This document shows, one piece after another, positions 54,480-63,709 of a stretch of 64,000 nucleotides of DNA. Position 1 is the stretch's first letter; each line of letters begins with the position of its first letter. The stretch is from Kazachstania africana CBS 2517 (taxonomy: Eukaryota > Ascomycota > Saccharomycetes > Saccharomycetales > Saccharomycetaceae), in NCBI RefSeq assembly GCF_000304475.1, contig NC_018945.1:682001-746000 (forward strand), in the 5' to 3' direction. Under the pieces are notes generated by a model, which ran no database searches, had not been told where the DNA came from, and saw only the letters and a program-made list of their open reading frames with translations. The position numbers and the translations under genes were made by a program.

Positions 54480-55601
54480 ATGGCTGTGGGGACAAGATTA
54501 GCGCTTGTGGCATTCTTGCTATTACAGAACACAAATGGGCAGAGTTTCTCTAGGTTTGAGCCTAGTAACTCGACTATCTCCTTTGGGAGCACTAGTTCGA
54601 TTCTACAAGCACTCAGTTCAAAGTCACCGTATTCAAGTGCAACTTACATCGCTCAATCGGCCTTATTAGTACCATCGCAGACGACTGAGATTTATCAAGG
54701 AACTACAAATACTCAAGTTTTGTCATCAATAATAAGTTCAGATATGTTGAAATCATCGCCCATCTCTATTTCCCCCGCAGTGGCTGCTTCTAAGTTGTCT
54801 TCTTTAACACTTGTTTCTTCAAGTATAATGGCAGTGCCAAATACAGGTCTTTCAGCAGGTTCTTCGGAGGTGGTTACCACTGAAAGTACAAATCATGTCA
54901 TTGCAGTACCCACTTCTTCAATAAAATCTTTCATAATCGAGGAACAGTCCTCATATTTGCTAAAGTCAAGAGAATCCTCGACTAGCGAAGACATCTCTTC
55001 ATCATCAAAACCCAGCAAAACTACTTCATCATTGGTCACAGCAAGTGAATCAAGTTCCACTACTTCAAATACAGCGAGTGTTTCATCCTCAGTTGCATCA
55101 AGCATCTCCACATATACAATATCCTCGAGCACTAATTTACCAGTCACAACGTCAATGAGCTCGCAAAGTAATGCGATGATTATAGCTGAATCTGACATTG
55201 ACTCAACCATAACCAAAATAGTAAGTGGAAGGACGATACTATCAAATGCATATACTGTAGTGACGTTAACTGTTGCAAATACTCCTACTGCCGTCACAGC
55301 AAACGCAAAGAGTCAATCGCATACCACTGTCTCAGGAAGAAACAAGAAGATTATTTTGGGATGTGTATTGGGTCTGGGAATTCCAATAATTATATTGCTG
55401 GTGCTACTTATTTCGTACGTTTTATACACGAAGAGGAAAAATAGTAAGAGGTTATTCAATTCCGATGGAAAGCTTGTCCACTTGAATGATTTGGAATCAT
55501 CCAATAGGTATTCAAATGGGACATATTACGATGAAGCTAGTACAGTGCATGAATATGTGGAGGTGGAGAAGAAAAGGACTTTTAGTATTACTAATGTTTA
55601 A
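54480..55601 (+). CDS. MTL1: Mid2/Mtl1-type cell-wall integrity sensor
   Basis: 373 residues (S. cerevisiae Mtl1 ~551, Mid2 376). Signal peptide 1-20, Ser/Thr-rich probably O-mannosylated ectodomain to ~280, a single transmembrane helix at ~298-320 (IILGCVLGLGIPIIILLVLLISYVLY), then a ~50-residue cytoplasmic tail starting TKRKNS. The membrane segment and the SDGKLVHL just after it resemble Mid2. It would sense wall stress and signal to Rom2-Rho1-Pkc1. The position after DPC29 (YGR021W) and before RPS25A supports MTL1 (YGR023W). The tail is much shorter than in Mid2 (~130 aa). Confidence 0.82.
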   Translation: MAVGTRLALVAFLLLQNTNGQSFSRFEPSNSTISFGSTSSILQALSSKSPYSSATYIAQSALLVPSQTTEIYQGTTNTQVLSSIISSDMLKSSPISISPAVAASKLSSLTLVSSSIMAVPNTGLSAGSSEVVTTESTNHVIAVPTSSIKSFIIEEQSSYLLKSRESSTSEDISSSSKPSKTTSSLVTASESSSTTSNTASVSSSVASSISTYTISSSTNLPVTTSMSSQSNAMIIAESDIDSTITKIVSGRTILSNAYTVVTLTVANTPTAVTANAKSQSHTTVSGRNKKIILGCVLGLGIPIIILLVLLISYVLYTKRKNSKRLFNSDGKLVHLNDLESSNRYSNGTYYDEASTVHEYVEVEKKRTFSITNV

Positions 55602-56542
55602 CAATTTTTAATTATATTCAGGTACCCCCCGGTAGTTTACATATGATATTCTAAGATAGACATGACAATATATAATAAATAATTATATTTTAAATTTTCA
55701 TTGTGTTCATTTAGTGTACATATTTACTTGGAAACTGTTTGGAGATCAATCTGAAAAGTTCTTGAATATTTCGTGCTGTTCCTTAGTAATTCTGAATTGA
55801 GATATAGTTCAAAGGACAATGATAAATTGACTTGGTTTTATTCAAATTTGCATCCTTGAGTTGCATATGCAATCGTAATGCAAAACCTGCTCCTTGTCAC
55901 AAGGGAATGGCGATGCGCCAGTTATAATGACAGACCTATATTTACACTAAAGCGTCATAAGATTCCTAGCAACTGATGAAAAAGGAGAATTTCAGTTCAA
56001 TAACCCCATCAAGAGCAAGGGGAGAAGCGAGAAAGATATATTTTTAAGAACCCAGGAGGGCTGACAATGGCACCAAAAGATCCCATCACAGTTTTCAAAA
56101 AAACAGATTGTGCTGAGACCACACACAACAATTGAAATTCTATATAATAATTCGCATCGGTATTAAGTCTTCTTCTTGATCAGTTCCATCAAGTGTACAT
56201 GGCTGACTACTTAACAACTAGAGTCCCTCAATTATGCGTTGTAGATTTCATTGGACTGTTTCACCCATACATTAAATAGCCCAACCAAACACCGCATAGT
56301 AAAGCGGGGCGTTTTACAATAAAAATTTTCATTTTTTTTCCCTTGATTTCAAATTTTTGATTGGAAAATGATCGCAAAAATATCAATTCTGACCGAATTG
56401 ATGGATTTGGCCCAATATGGTAGTGATGGTTACTGGCGAAATCCACTAACTGCGTAGTGAAACCTCTAATGTGTTATATGATTAAGAGGGATCGAATGTC
56501 TCTTTATTTTAGAGACTAATAGTAAGTGAACTAAGAAAAAAT
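55602..56542. other. Region between MTL1 and RPS25
   Basis: About 940 bp before the RPS25 leader intron. MTL1 3' region, then presumed RPS25 promoter; no confident ribosomal-protein promoter motif found and no coding sequence. Confidence 0.4.
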
Positions 56543-56790
56543 GTATGTTACTGGTTGAACTAGTATAGAACTATGAAATGGAATTGGAAATGCAGTACTG
56601 AAGAAGAAAAGAATCCGTATTTGTGATGTTTTCAAATTGATTATTAGATTTTAGCAAATTTTAGGAATTACCTTATCGAAAAAAAGTATTTGAAATAGTT
56701 AAGGAAGTCTTAAGCATGAATCACATTTCATATATCCTAAAAGATTGATGGACATAGTACTAACAAGTGAGATTATTTTGTTTTCAACAG
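56543..56790 (+). other. 5' UTR intron of RPS25
   Basis: GTATGT at 56543, branch point TACTAAC at 56758-56764 and acceptor TTTTCAACAG ending at 56790, 9 bp before the ATG at 56800. Branch-to-acceptor spacing and 248-nt length are normal for yeast. No coding sequence is interrupted. Confidence 0.8.
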
Positions 56791-56799
56791 ATTTAAATA

Positions 56800-57123
56800 A
56801 TGCCTCCAAAGCAACAAGTATCCAAGGCTGCCAAGGCTGCCGCAGCTATGGCTGGTGGTAAGAAATCTAAGAAGAAGTGGTCCAAGAAGTCTCACAAGGA
56901 CAAGGCCCAACACGCTGTCATCTTAGATCAAGAAAAATACGATAGAATCTTGAAGGAAGTTCCAACTTACAGATACGTTTCTGTCTCTGTCTTAGTCGAT
57001 AGATTAAAGATTGGTGGTTCTTTAGCCAGAGTTGCTTTAAGAGATTTAGAAAGCAAGGGTATCATCAAGCCAGTTTCTAACCACGCTACCCAAGCTATCT
57101 ACACCAGAGCTGCTGCTGAATAA
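56800..57123 (+). CDS. RPS25A: 40S ribosomal protein S25 (eS25)
   Basis: 107 residues (108 in S. cerevisiae). [40 protein letters not shown] is the basic N-terminal extension; the winged-helix core [33 protein letters not shown] follows. eS25 lies at the 40S head and is needed for some IRES-driven initiation. Very strong codon bias. S. cerevisiae has A and B copies; the convergent YGR026W neighbour gives the A position (YGR027C). Confidence 0.98.
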   Translation: MPPKQQVSKAAKAAAAMAGGKKSKKKWSKKSHKDKAQHAVILDQEKYDRILKEVPTYRYVSVSVLVDRLKIGGSLARVALRDLESKGIIKPVSNHATQAIYTRAAAE

Positions 57124-57242
57124 AGTAGCTAAATGTAAGGGAATTATAAATATAATGTTTTATTATCTTTTTCAGAATAAATAAGGATATATTAAAAAAT
57201 TAATCAAAAATATTCGTTTGTCTTTATTAAAGTCTTTTCACT

Positions 57243-57264
57243 ATATAGTTTTATAAAACTATAT
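57243..57264. repeat. 22-bp perfect palindrome between convergent RPS25 and YGR026W
   Basis: ATATAGTTTTA followed by its exact reverse complement, centred between the two stop codons (57123 and 57286). It contains AT-rich sequence like yeast efficiency elements and is identical on both strands, so it could serve as a shared 3'-end signal or form a hairpin in both 3' UTRs. Confidence 0.8.
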
Positions 57265-57285
57265 GATAAAAACCTTGTAAATAAT

Positions 57286-58122
57286 TCATGCGGTTCTCTT
57301 GGCGATGTCTTTTCTCTTCTCATGTTGTTTCATTCTCATGAAGAAAAACTTCTTTACAGTGTTCCACTTGTGTTTATGGGCTGGTGGGATCTTCTTATCA
57401 AACTTGGAAAGGATCCTTAGTAAAGTCACTTGAGCATAAGGTGAGAAATTTAATCTTAACCAATAAATGCAACAATAAATGACAAACATGAACCCAGAAG
57501 TTCCTGTCTTGAAAAGAATGGCATCTAAGAGTAAAGTAACCGCAACAAGAACTTCAGAATAAGCAATTAGATGCAACAATTTGACATTTTCTCTGGTGAC
57601 CTTAACATCTTCATCCTTGCTATCCTTTTTAAATTCATTATTTTTGTTGATGAGATGCATATAACTCAAGATCATGAACGGTAACAACTTGTAGAAGGAC
57701 CTTCCACCTCCGACAAACCATAGTAACGCAATTAAAAGGGCTTGAAAGTTTTCTACACCCAGTAAGTCATTCCAGGTTGGATTCGAGCCCTGATAATCTT
57801 GTATAAAGGTGACTGCCCATGTAACAAAAACGCCAATCAGTGATAACCTAAATAAGATCGTTGGTGAGCCTCTTAATACATGGTGGTACCATCTACCCCC
57901 ATGGATAATACTATAACCCTTGTTAGCTCTTAAAAATAGCCACTTCCACGAACGATATTTGAAGAATAGAAGCACATGGAAGAAGTACGTTACTGAAAAC
58001 AACACTCCACACCCTAGTGTTAGTACGTGGCCGATGGTCCAGGCTAATTTTTGTCTTTGCAATGGATCACTCAAATTCTTAGCTTCAGATTTTTTTCTGA
58101 TCACCTGTATGGTACGTGTCAT
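57286..58122 (-). CDS. Membrane protein of unknown function, YGR026W family
   Basis: 278 residues, the same length as S. cerevisiae YGR026W. Basic N-terminus, then hydrophobic segments at ~28-50, ~90-108, ~130-155, ~185-202 and ~207-222, and a basic C-terminal tail (KKIPPAHKHKWNTVKKFFFMRMKQHEKRKD). No catalytic motif. It converges with RPS25A exactly as in S. cerevisiae. Its function there is not known; reported at the cell periphery. Confidence 0.82.
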   Translation of the reverse strand: MTRTIQVIRKKSEAKNLSDPLQRQKLAWTIGHVLTLGCGVLFSVTYFFHVLLFFKYRSWKWLFLRANKGYSIIHGGRWYHHVLRGSPTILFRLSLIGVFVTWAVTFIQDYQGSNPTWNDLLGVENFQALLIALLWFVGGGRSFYKLLPFMILSYMHLINKNNEFKKDSKDEDVKVTRENVKLLHLIAYSEVLVAVTLLLDAILFKTGTSGFMFVIYCCIYWLRLNFSPYAQVTLLRILSKFDKKIPPAHKHKWNTVKKFFFMRMKQHEKRKDIAKRTA

Positions 58123-58403
58123 ATCTCGAAAACTGTAAGACTTGCAAAACTGATTCTAGATTAATGGTCACTATAGAGTATATGTATATTGTAGAATGTA
58201 TTTTCTTAGTAACCTATCCATCCATCTAGTGGTTAGTACCCTTTCAAATCTTCCTTACCATGCCAGTCCGGGCAAATCTTTTTTGGAATATCGCAGACTT
58301 CCTGAAAAAAATTGATGTGATGCTTCGAGATGAGCTATCGTAAGTCATTGGATCATTCGGCAACTAAGAACCAGGGCTAACTGAACGGTTATATTCGCTG
58401 CAA

Positions 58404-59117
58404 ATGGCAAAGTCGAGGTTTGAATATGTCAGAGAATTTGAAACACACGATGTTTTGTTGCCGCAGACTTATATAGTGGTGCGTATTGACGGTAAAAAGT
58501 TCCATGAATTCTCGAAACACTACAATTTCGATAAACCAAATGATATCAGAGCACTTAAACTGATGAATGCATGTGCTAAGAATATTATCTTGAAATATCG
58601 TAACGATCTTATTTTAGCATACGGTGAAAGTGATGAATATTCCTTTATTTTGAAGTCAGACACAACTTTATTCAATAGAAGACGAGATAAGATTTCCTCA
58701 TTGTTTGTTTCCATATTCACTTCGAACTATGTGGCCTTGTGGCCAAAATTTTTCAGTGATCTCCCATTAGATATAAAACATTTACCTTGTTTTGACTCTC
58801 GGTGTGTCGTGCACCCAAATTTACAAAGCGTCAAAGATTATTTGAGTTGGAGATACGTTGACACGCACATTAATAACCTATATAACACTACATTCTGGAA
58901 GCTAATTCAGAATTGTGGTATGACACCACAGGAGTCTGAAAATAGGCTTTCAGGGACTTTGAGTAGTGACAAGCAAGAGATTTTATTCAAGGATTGTGGT
59001 ATAAATTATAACAATGAACCAGAAATGTTCAAAAAAGGTTCTCTAATTACGAATAAAGGTGAAATTTTACATATTGACGTTATCAAAAGTTTGGATAAAA
59101 TATTTGAAGGATTTTAG
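58404..59117 (+). CDS. THG1: tRNA-His guanylyltransferase Thg1
   Basis: 237 residues, identical in length to S. cerevisiae Thg1. Adds G(-1) to tRNA-His by reverse (3'-5') polymerisation. The catalytic metal ligands are visible in VVRIDGKKFHEFSKHYNFDKPND (Asp ~29) and YGESDEYSFIL (Asp ~77); NTTFWKLIQNCGMTPQESENRLSGT and the nucleotide-binding FNRRRDKISSLFVS are also conserved. Divergent from YGR026W with about 280 bp between. Confidence 0.97.
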   Translation: MAKSRFEYVREFETHDVLLPQTYIVVRIDGKKFHEFSKHYNFDKPNDIRALKLMNACAKNIILKYRNDLILAYGESDEYSFILKSDTTLFNRRRDKISSLFVSIFTSNYVALWPKFFSDLPLDIKHLPCFDSRCVVHPNLQSVKDYLSWRYVDTHINNLYNTTFWKLIQNCGMTPQESENRLSGTLSSDKQEILFKDCGINYNNEPEMFKKGSLITNKGEILHIDVIKSLDKIFEGF

Positions 59118-59131
59118 CATTCTGATATTTG

Positions 59132-60124
59132 TCATATATACAAGGCATTTATACATTTATTGTCATTACTAATAAAAAAGATCTTATCATTATCAATCAT
59201 GCTAATTGAATGAATAAGCTTGCCTTCTGGAAGATGCACTATTTTGGTTTCAGTAGTTACTTCATTTTTAAAATCGTAAACCCAGTAATATAATTTACCC
59301 ACTTCGCTACCTGAAATGATTAGTATTCGGTCATTTTCAAGATATTTTACAAAACAGTCTAAAGATGATGATTTTTCATTATGACACTGCTTTTTTTTGA
59401 AATATTGTGATAAAGTCCATTCTCCTCTAGTAGATCTCCTATAAAGCTGACATCCGAAATTTGTTATGTGAACAGCATAAAATCTAAGAAATGAATTACT
59501 ATACTTCGGAAGCTTTATAAAATGACACCACGTTACCACGTTCGTGTCGTCATCTTCAATCTCACAATGTTGTTTCTCATATTTATCTTCGATTTTTGAA
59601 TAAATGAAATTATCATAAGATGAAAGTACAATTTCATTTTCAATACCTTTGATACTATTGATTGAATCTGCAACCAAGTCAGATGTAGATGACAGCATGT
59701 CAAACCTTTGAAGTTCTGAAATATATCTTACTTGAATCAAATTTCCCAATTTTGTTCCAATATAAATGAGCAAAGCGTTATCTCGATCAGAATTGGTTGT
59801 ATAGATAGTATTTATCTCATCGTTGTAGTTGGACAGATTCCAGGAATCGCTTTCGTCTAGATTTCCTACTTTGATAATTTGTATAGCCGTTACCAAATTT
59901 AAAATTATAAATGAATTGCAGATGCTTATTTCTCGAACACTTTTCGAGCTTTGAATGTTTGTACTTAATATTGTTATTTTTGAAACATCATTACGATTAA
60001 TATATTTAAGTACAATTTTGTTCCTCAAAGTTTCCTTTTCTGCAATGACAATATGTGTTTTTGTGGCGAAGTATGATTGTATGAAGCTTTTAGAACATGA
60101 TTCATAGACAATTGAAGTGCTCAT
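59132..60124 (-). CDS. Uncharacterised beta-propeller-like protein
   Basis: 330 residues, not recognised. No named motif, but repeated beta-strand blocks with the rhythm of degenerate WD40 blades (for example IVLSSYDNFIYSK, RILIISGSEVGKLYYWVYDF and KLIHSISMIDNDKIFFISND). Rich in Ile, Asn, Ser and Asp; no signal peptide or membrane segment. It converges on THG1 with only 14 bp between stops. In S. cerevisiae the next genes after THG1 are RPS25A/YGR026W and MSP1, with no propeller gene, so this is an extra or very diverged gene here. The frame is long and intact, so it is almost certainly coding. Confidence 0.8.
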   Translation of the reverse strand: MSTSIVYESCSKSFIQSYFATKTHIVIAEKETLRNKIVLKYINRNDVSKITILSTNIQSSKSVREISICNSFIILNLVTAIQIIKVGNLDESDSWNLSNYNDEINTIYTTNSDRDNALLIYIGTKLGNLIQVRYISELQRFDMLSSTSDLVADSINSIKGIENEIVLSSYDNFIYSKIEDKYEKQHCEIEDDDTNVVTWCHFIKLPKYSNSFLRFYAVHITNFGCQLYRRSTRGEWTLSQYFKKKQCHNEKSSSLDCFVKYLENDRILIISGSEVGKLYYWVYDFKNEVTTETKIVHLPEGKLIHSISMIDNDKIFFISNDNKCINALYI

Positions 60125-61618
60125 GGCTCATTGTGTTTCTGTCTAGAAGCCGATGAGTTAATGCATACATATATATATAATAAAGCTAGTAAATATAAAT
60201 TGATATAATCTCAACAACTGCATAGCGAGAAAAATCATCAGTCCGCGAGGAGGAATCGAATGACTGAAAAAGCTTACTGAAGGCATTTATTGTATGCTTT
60301 TAGCGTGGCACATTCTCTTACATTATATATTATACCAATGTGGGATATGGACACGCTATTTTATAGAGTAGAACTTTTCTACATTTTATAAAGTTTCTAA
60401 TGGGAAGAAGATTCAATATCGTGCTTCCAACTAAGAAAGTAGCTATGATACGACTCGTTCGAAGCATCATAAAACCAGGTTATTTAGTAGTAGTCTTTGT
60501 ATGAAGAGTGTTTCTCTTGGAAGTATCTATGGAAGCGTCAAATGTCGCAGTGTTTCTCCCAAGCAATCTTTTACGGTGCAAAAGCAGAGCAAATTTTGAA
60601 GTAATATATGCCTCGTTTCTAAGAAATTTTAAACTGGCCAGCACGTAAGTCCTTTGATCAGAGTTACATATCAATAATTTCCGAGCTTGCTCACAAAATA
60701 AAAGTGGACGCCCAATATAGCCCACAACGTCTACCCTTTGGCATGGAGACACCTTTGAATAACGCACTAAGGTTACCCTAAGAAGTATACAGTAAGCTTT
60801 CAAAAACTGAAGGATATTCAGGTACCATCTAGCTATTAAATTTGTACCTTGACTTTAACCTATTCTATATTTATTGATGTCTTTCTTCAATAGTGCCCGA
60901 CTTAGTCCTGCAGTAACCGACGGAAAATAACGACTGACCGAATAAAATATTAAAATGTGTCAAATAACAAAATGTTCACTATAAAAAAGTAATCAACAAA
61001 TCAAGCTCAAATCCAGCTCTATAAAAGTAATAAACATACAGTATACATATATATTTCGAGCTTTTTCAATAGCGATGGTTCCTGCTGCCTTAAACATTTT
61101 TGATTAGTTCACGAAATTAGCTGTTGAACTGCCAATTTCACATAAAATGGCAGTGTTGTGGCTACGTTCCAACAAGTCAGTTTAAATATATACTTGTTTA
61201 ATTTTTTCGACCCAGATACTCTAAAATTGATTAACTGTCTCCGGAAATTGGTACCCACTGCGACGACCTTTTAAAAAAACTTATAGAACGTAGAAATCTT
61301 ATATGCTATATTGCTATATTATCTAAACTTTATATACAAATGTGAGACCATGATAGAAGTTCTTGAGGAGAAGCACGTAGCTCAAGACAAAGCAGTTTGG
61401 TACAACTGCTAGATAAGACGGAGAACATATTGTCAGATATTATTGGAGAACAAGAGGCTGGCTATATATAGATAATCCACTACAGGTTCACTAATATTAT
61501 TGAGGGAGATTTAGACAGACTGGAATTTTTAGGCGTAAGTGGGGGAAAATGAGAAATGTTGAGCATATTAGTGGAAGCATGGCATGCTCACTGTTCAAAT
61601 GATTTCTCAACAATATAA
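60125..61618. other. Gene-free region upstream of tRNA-Glu
   Basis: 1494 bp with no recognisable gene. The end adjoining the tRNA holds nested inverted repeats (61551-61612). A degenerate solo LTR is conceivable because the stretch ends TCTCAACA 6 bp before the tRNA, but no matching start was found. Confidence 0.4.
61551..61612. repeat. Nested inverted repeats next to tRNA-Glu
   Basis: Outer arms GAGAAAT (61551-61557) and ATTTCTC (61602-61608); inner arms TGAGCAT (61560-61566) and ATGCTCA (61584-61590). Also TGTTGAG (61557-61563) with CTCAACA (61606-61612). They could be a relic of a retrotransposon LTR end or a hairpin at the tRNA flank. Confidence 0.6.
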
Positions 61619-61690
61619 TCCGATATAGTGTAACGGCTATCACATCACGCTTTCACCGTGGAGACCGGGGTTCGACTCCCCGTATCGGAG
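61619..61690 (+). tRNA. tRNA-Glu(TTC)
   Basis: 72 bp, no intron. Begins TCCGATATAGTGTAACGGCT and ends CCCCGTATCGGAG; anticodon TTC in CGCTTTCACCG. Matches S. cerevisiae tRNA-Glu(UUC). Oligo-T terminator at 61700-61705. Confidence 0.98.
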
Positions 61691-61829
61691 TATTTCAATT
61701 TTTTTATCATTTTTTATAAATTGACATTTATTTTGGAGATGCATTTAAAGTATGAATCATATTTGACAAACAAGAGAACACCTTCAAACCATAAATCTAA
61801 TAGGTTCAGGGCTGTTTTAGAAGCAACTA

Positions 61830-62903
61830 ATGTCCCGTAGGTTTGATCTCAAGACTATAACTGATTTATCAGTTCTCATAGGGACAGGAATATCTCTTTA
61901 TTACCTTATTAATAGATTGTTGAATGACGTAGAATCCGGTCCTATTGGCCGATCCAAGGAATCTAAAGCAAGACAAGTGCAGCAGTGGGAAAGGTTAATC
62001 AAAAGGTCTCCTTCTTTGGCTGATGTTGAGCTTAGTTCATACGAAAAATCAATATTATCATCTGTAGTTACACCAGAAGAAATCGATACTTCATTTACAG
62101 ATATTGGCGGTTTGGAAAATTTAATTTCTGATTTGCATGAAAGTGTTATTTACCCACTAACTATACCTGAATTATACTCAAATACACCATTATTACAGGC
62201 ACCCACAGGTGTCCTACTTCATGGTCCACCAGGCTGCGGTAAGACTATGCTGGCAAAGGCCCTTGCCAAGGAAAGTGGAGCAAATTTCATATCTATTAGA
62301 ATGTCATCTATTATGGACAAATGGTACGGTGAGTCTAATAAGATTGTGGACGCTATCTTTTCATTGGGTAATAAGATTGAACCATGTATAATATTCATTG
62401 ACGAAATTGATTCGTTTCTTAGAGAAAGATCCTCCACTGATCATGAAGTGACGGCCACTTTAAAGGCAGAATTTATGACTCTTTGGGACGGTTTGTTGAA
62501 CAATGGACGTGTCATAATTATCGGAGCTACTAATCGATTACATGACATAGATGATGCGTTTTTAAGAAGATTACCAAAAAGATTTACTCATTTCATTGCC
62601 AGGTTTGGAACAAAGGAAAAAATTTTAAAGGTTTTATTGAAAGACACGGAGCTTAACGATAACTTTGATTTGGATGAGATTGCATTGAACACTTCTGGAT
62701 ATTCAGGCTCAGATTTAAAGGAATTATGTAGGGAGGCTGCTCTGAAAGCTGCAAAGGAATACATTAAGCAAAAAAGACTTTTAATGGATAACGGAAAGAA
62801 AGGTGATAAAGATAGATTGAAAATAAGGCCATTGATGACAGAAGATTTTGCTAATATGAAATTAGATGCAAGAAGACCTGTTCAATCATGGTCACTAGAT
62901 TGA
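61830..62903 (+). CDS. MSP1: AAA-ATPase Msp1 (membrane protein extractase)
   Basis: 357 residues (S. cerevisiae 362). N-terminal transmembrane anchor at ~12-30, then a AAA domain: Walker A GPPGCGKT (132-139), pore loop IMDKWYGES (~161-169), Walker B FIDEID (189-194), sensor and arginine fingers in [10 protein letters not shown]. Msp1 (ATAD1) sits in the mitochondrial outer and peroxisomal membranes and extracts mislocalised tail-anchored proteins. It starts about 140 bp after tRNA-Glu and is followed by ERV1, as in S. cerevisiae (YGR028W-YGR029W). Confidence 0.97.
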   Translation: MSRRFDLKTITDLSVLIGTGISLYYLINRLLNDVESGPIGRSKESKARQVQQWERLIKRSPSLADVELSSYEKSILSSVVTPEEIDTSFTDIGGLENLISDLHESVIYPLTIPELYSNTPLLQAPTGVLLHGPPGCGKTMLAKALAKESGANFISIRMSSIMDKWYGESNKIVDAIFSLGNKIEPCIIFIDEIDSFLRERSSTDHEVTATLKAEFMTLWDGLLNNGRVIIIGATNRLHDIDDAFLRRLPKRFTHFIARFGTKEKILKVLLKDTELNDNFDLDEIALNTSGYSGSDLKELCREAALKAAKEYIKQKRLLMDNGKKGDKDRLKIRPLMTEDFANMKLDARRPVQSWSLD

Positions 62904-63066
62904 AAATATGTAAATATCAATATAGCATTCAGCTGTCTGCGTAGTTATCACTGTTTTTTTTATATACGTGAATATTCCGAAAAGCGATTTGTAAGTTAAG
63001 ACTACAAAATTTGGCTTTTCATGAAATCGATAAGCCAACATTAATAAAGCTTCAGGTCAATAAAGA

Positions 63067-63709
63067 ATGTCGGACAAGGCACAAGAAGGAAATATTACAA
63101 CAATACGTAGTCTTTTCTTCAATGAAAATGGGAAATTGTATGATTTTATTGATTTTCGTGCCCAATTTTCTCGATGATACTAACAATAATTGAGTATTTT
63201 AAAGGTGTATACCATGTGGTGCATTTGAAAGTTTCAAATATTTAAAAGCCAGAACAATGGAAAGATACGGAACATACAAAAGCCAACCTGCTATCTCGAA
63301 TCAACAGAATACAATTACCGCTCCGGTGATGTTGCCACCACAAGATTTGATTCCTGGATCAAGAACGTATCAGAAGGAAGATCCACCGGATGTACAAAAA
63401 TTAGGTGCTGATTCATGGACATTTTTGCATGCAATGGCTGCTAAATATCCCGACAAGCCTACTGATGTCCAAAAGCAAGACATGTCAGAATTCTTGAAGC
63501 TATTTTCTCATGTTTATCCATGTCATTGGTGCGCTACAGATTTCGAAAAATACATCAGAGAGTATTCCCCTAGGGTAGAATCCAAGGAAGAACTAAGCAG
63601 ATGGATGTGTGAGGCTCATAATAAAGTTAACGTAAAACTTGGAAAGCCCAAATTTGATTGCAATTTCTGGAAACAAAGATGGCATGATGGCTGGGATGAA
63701 AATCAATAA
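63067..63709 (+). CDS. ERV1: Mitochondrial sulfhydryl oxidase Erv1, spliced
   Basis: Exon 1 63067-63137, intron 63138-63204 (67 bp; GTATGA, branch TACTAAC at 63178-63184, acceptor AAAG), exon 2 63205-63709; 191 residues (S. cerevisiae 189). The joined protein starts MSDKAQEG and reads NENGKLCIPCGAFESF, recovering the shuttle CxxC at 25-28 (CIPC; CRSC in S. cerevisiae). Exon 2 has the FAD domain with catalytic CHWC at 130-133 and the structural pair Cys159-Cys176, the same numbers as S. cerevisiae. Erv1 reoxidises Mia40 in the intermembrane space and passes electrons to cytochrome c. An ATG at 63257 would give a 150-residue form lacking the shuttle disulfide and is probably not the real start. 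Confidence 0.93.

Noticed and set aside
63257..63709. Unspliced 150-residue ERV1 starting at 63257
   Set aside because: It lacks the shuttle cysteines, and upstream splice signals join a fitting first exon.
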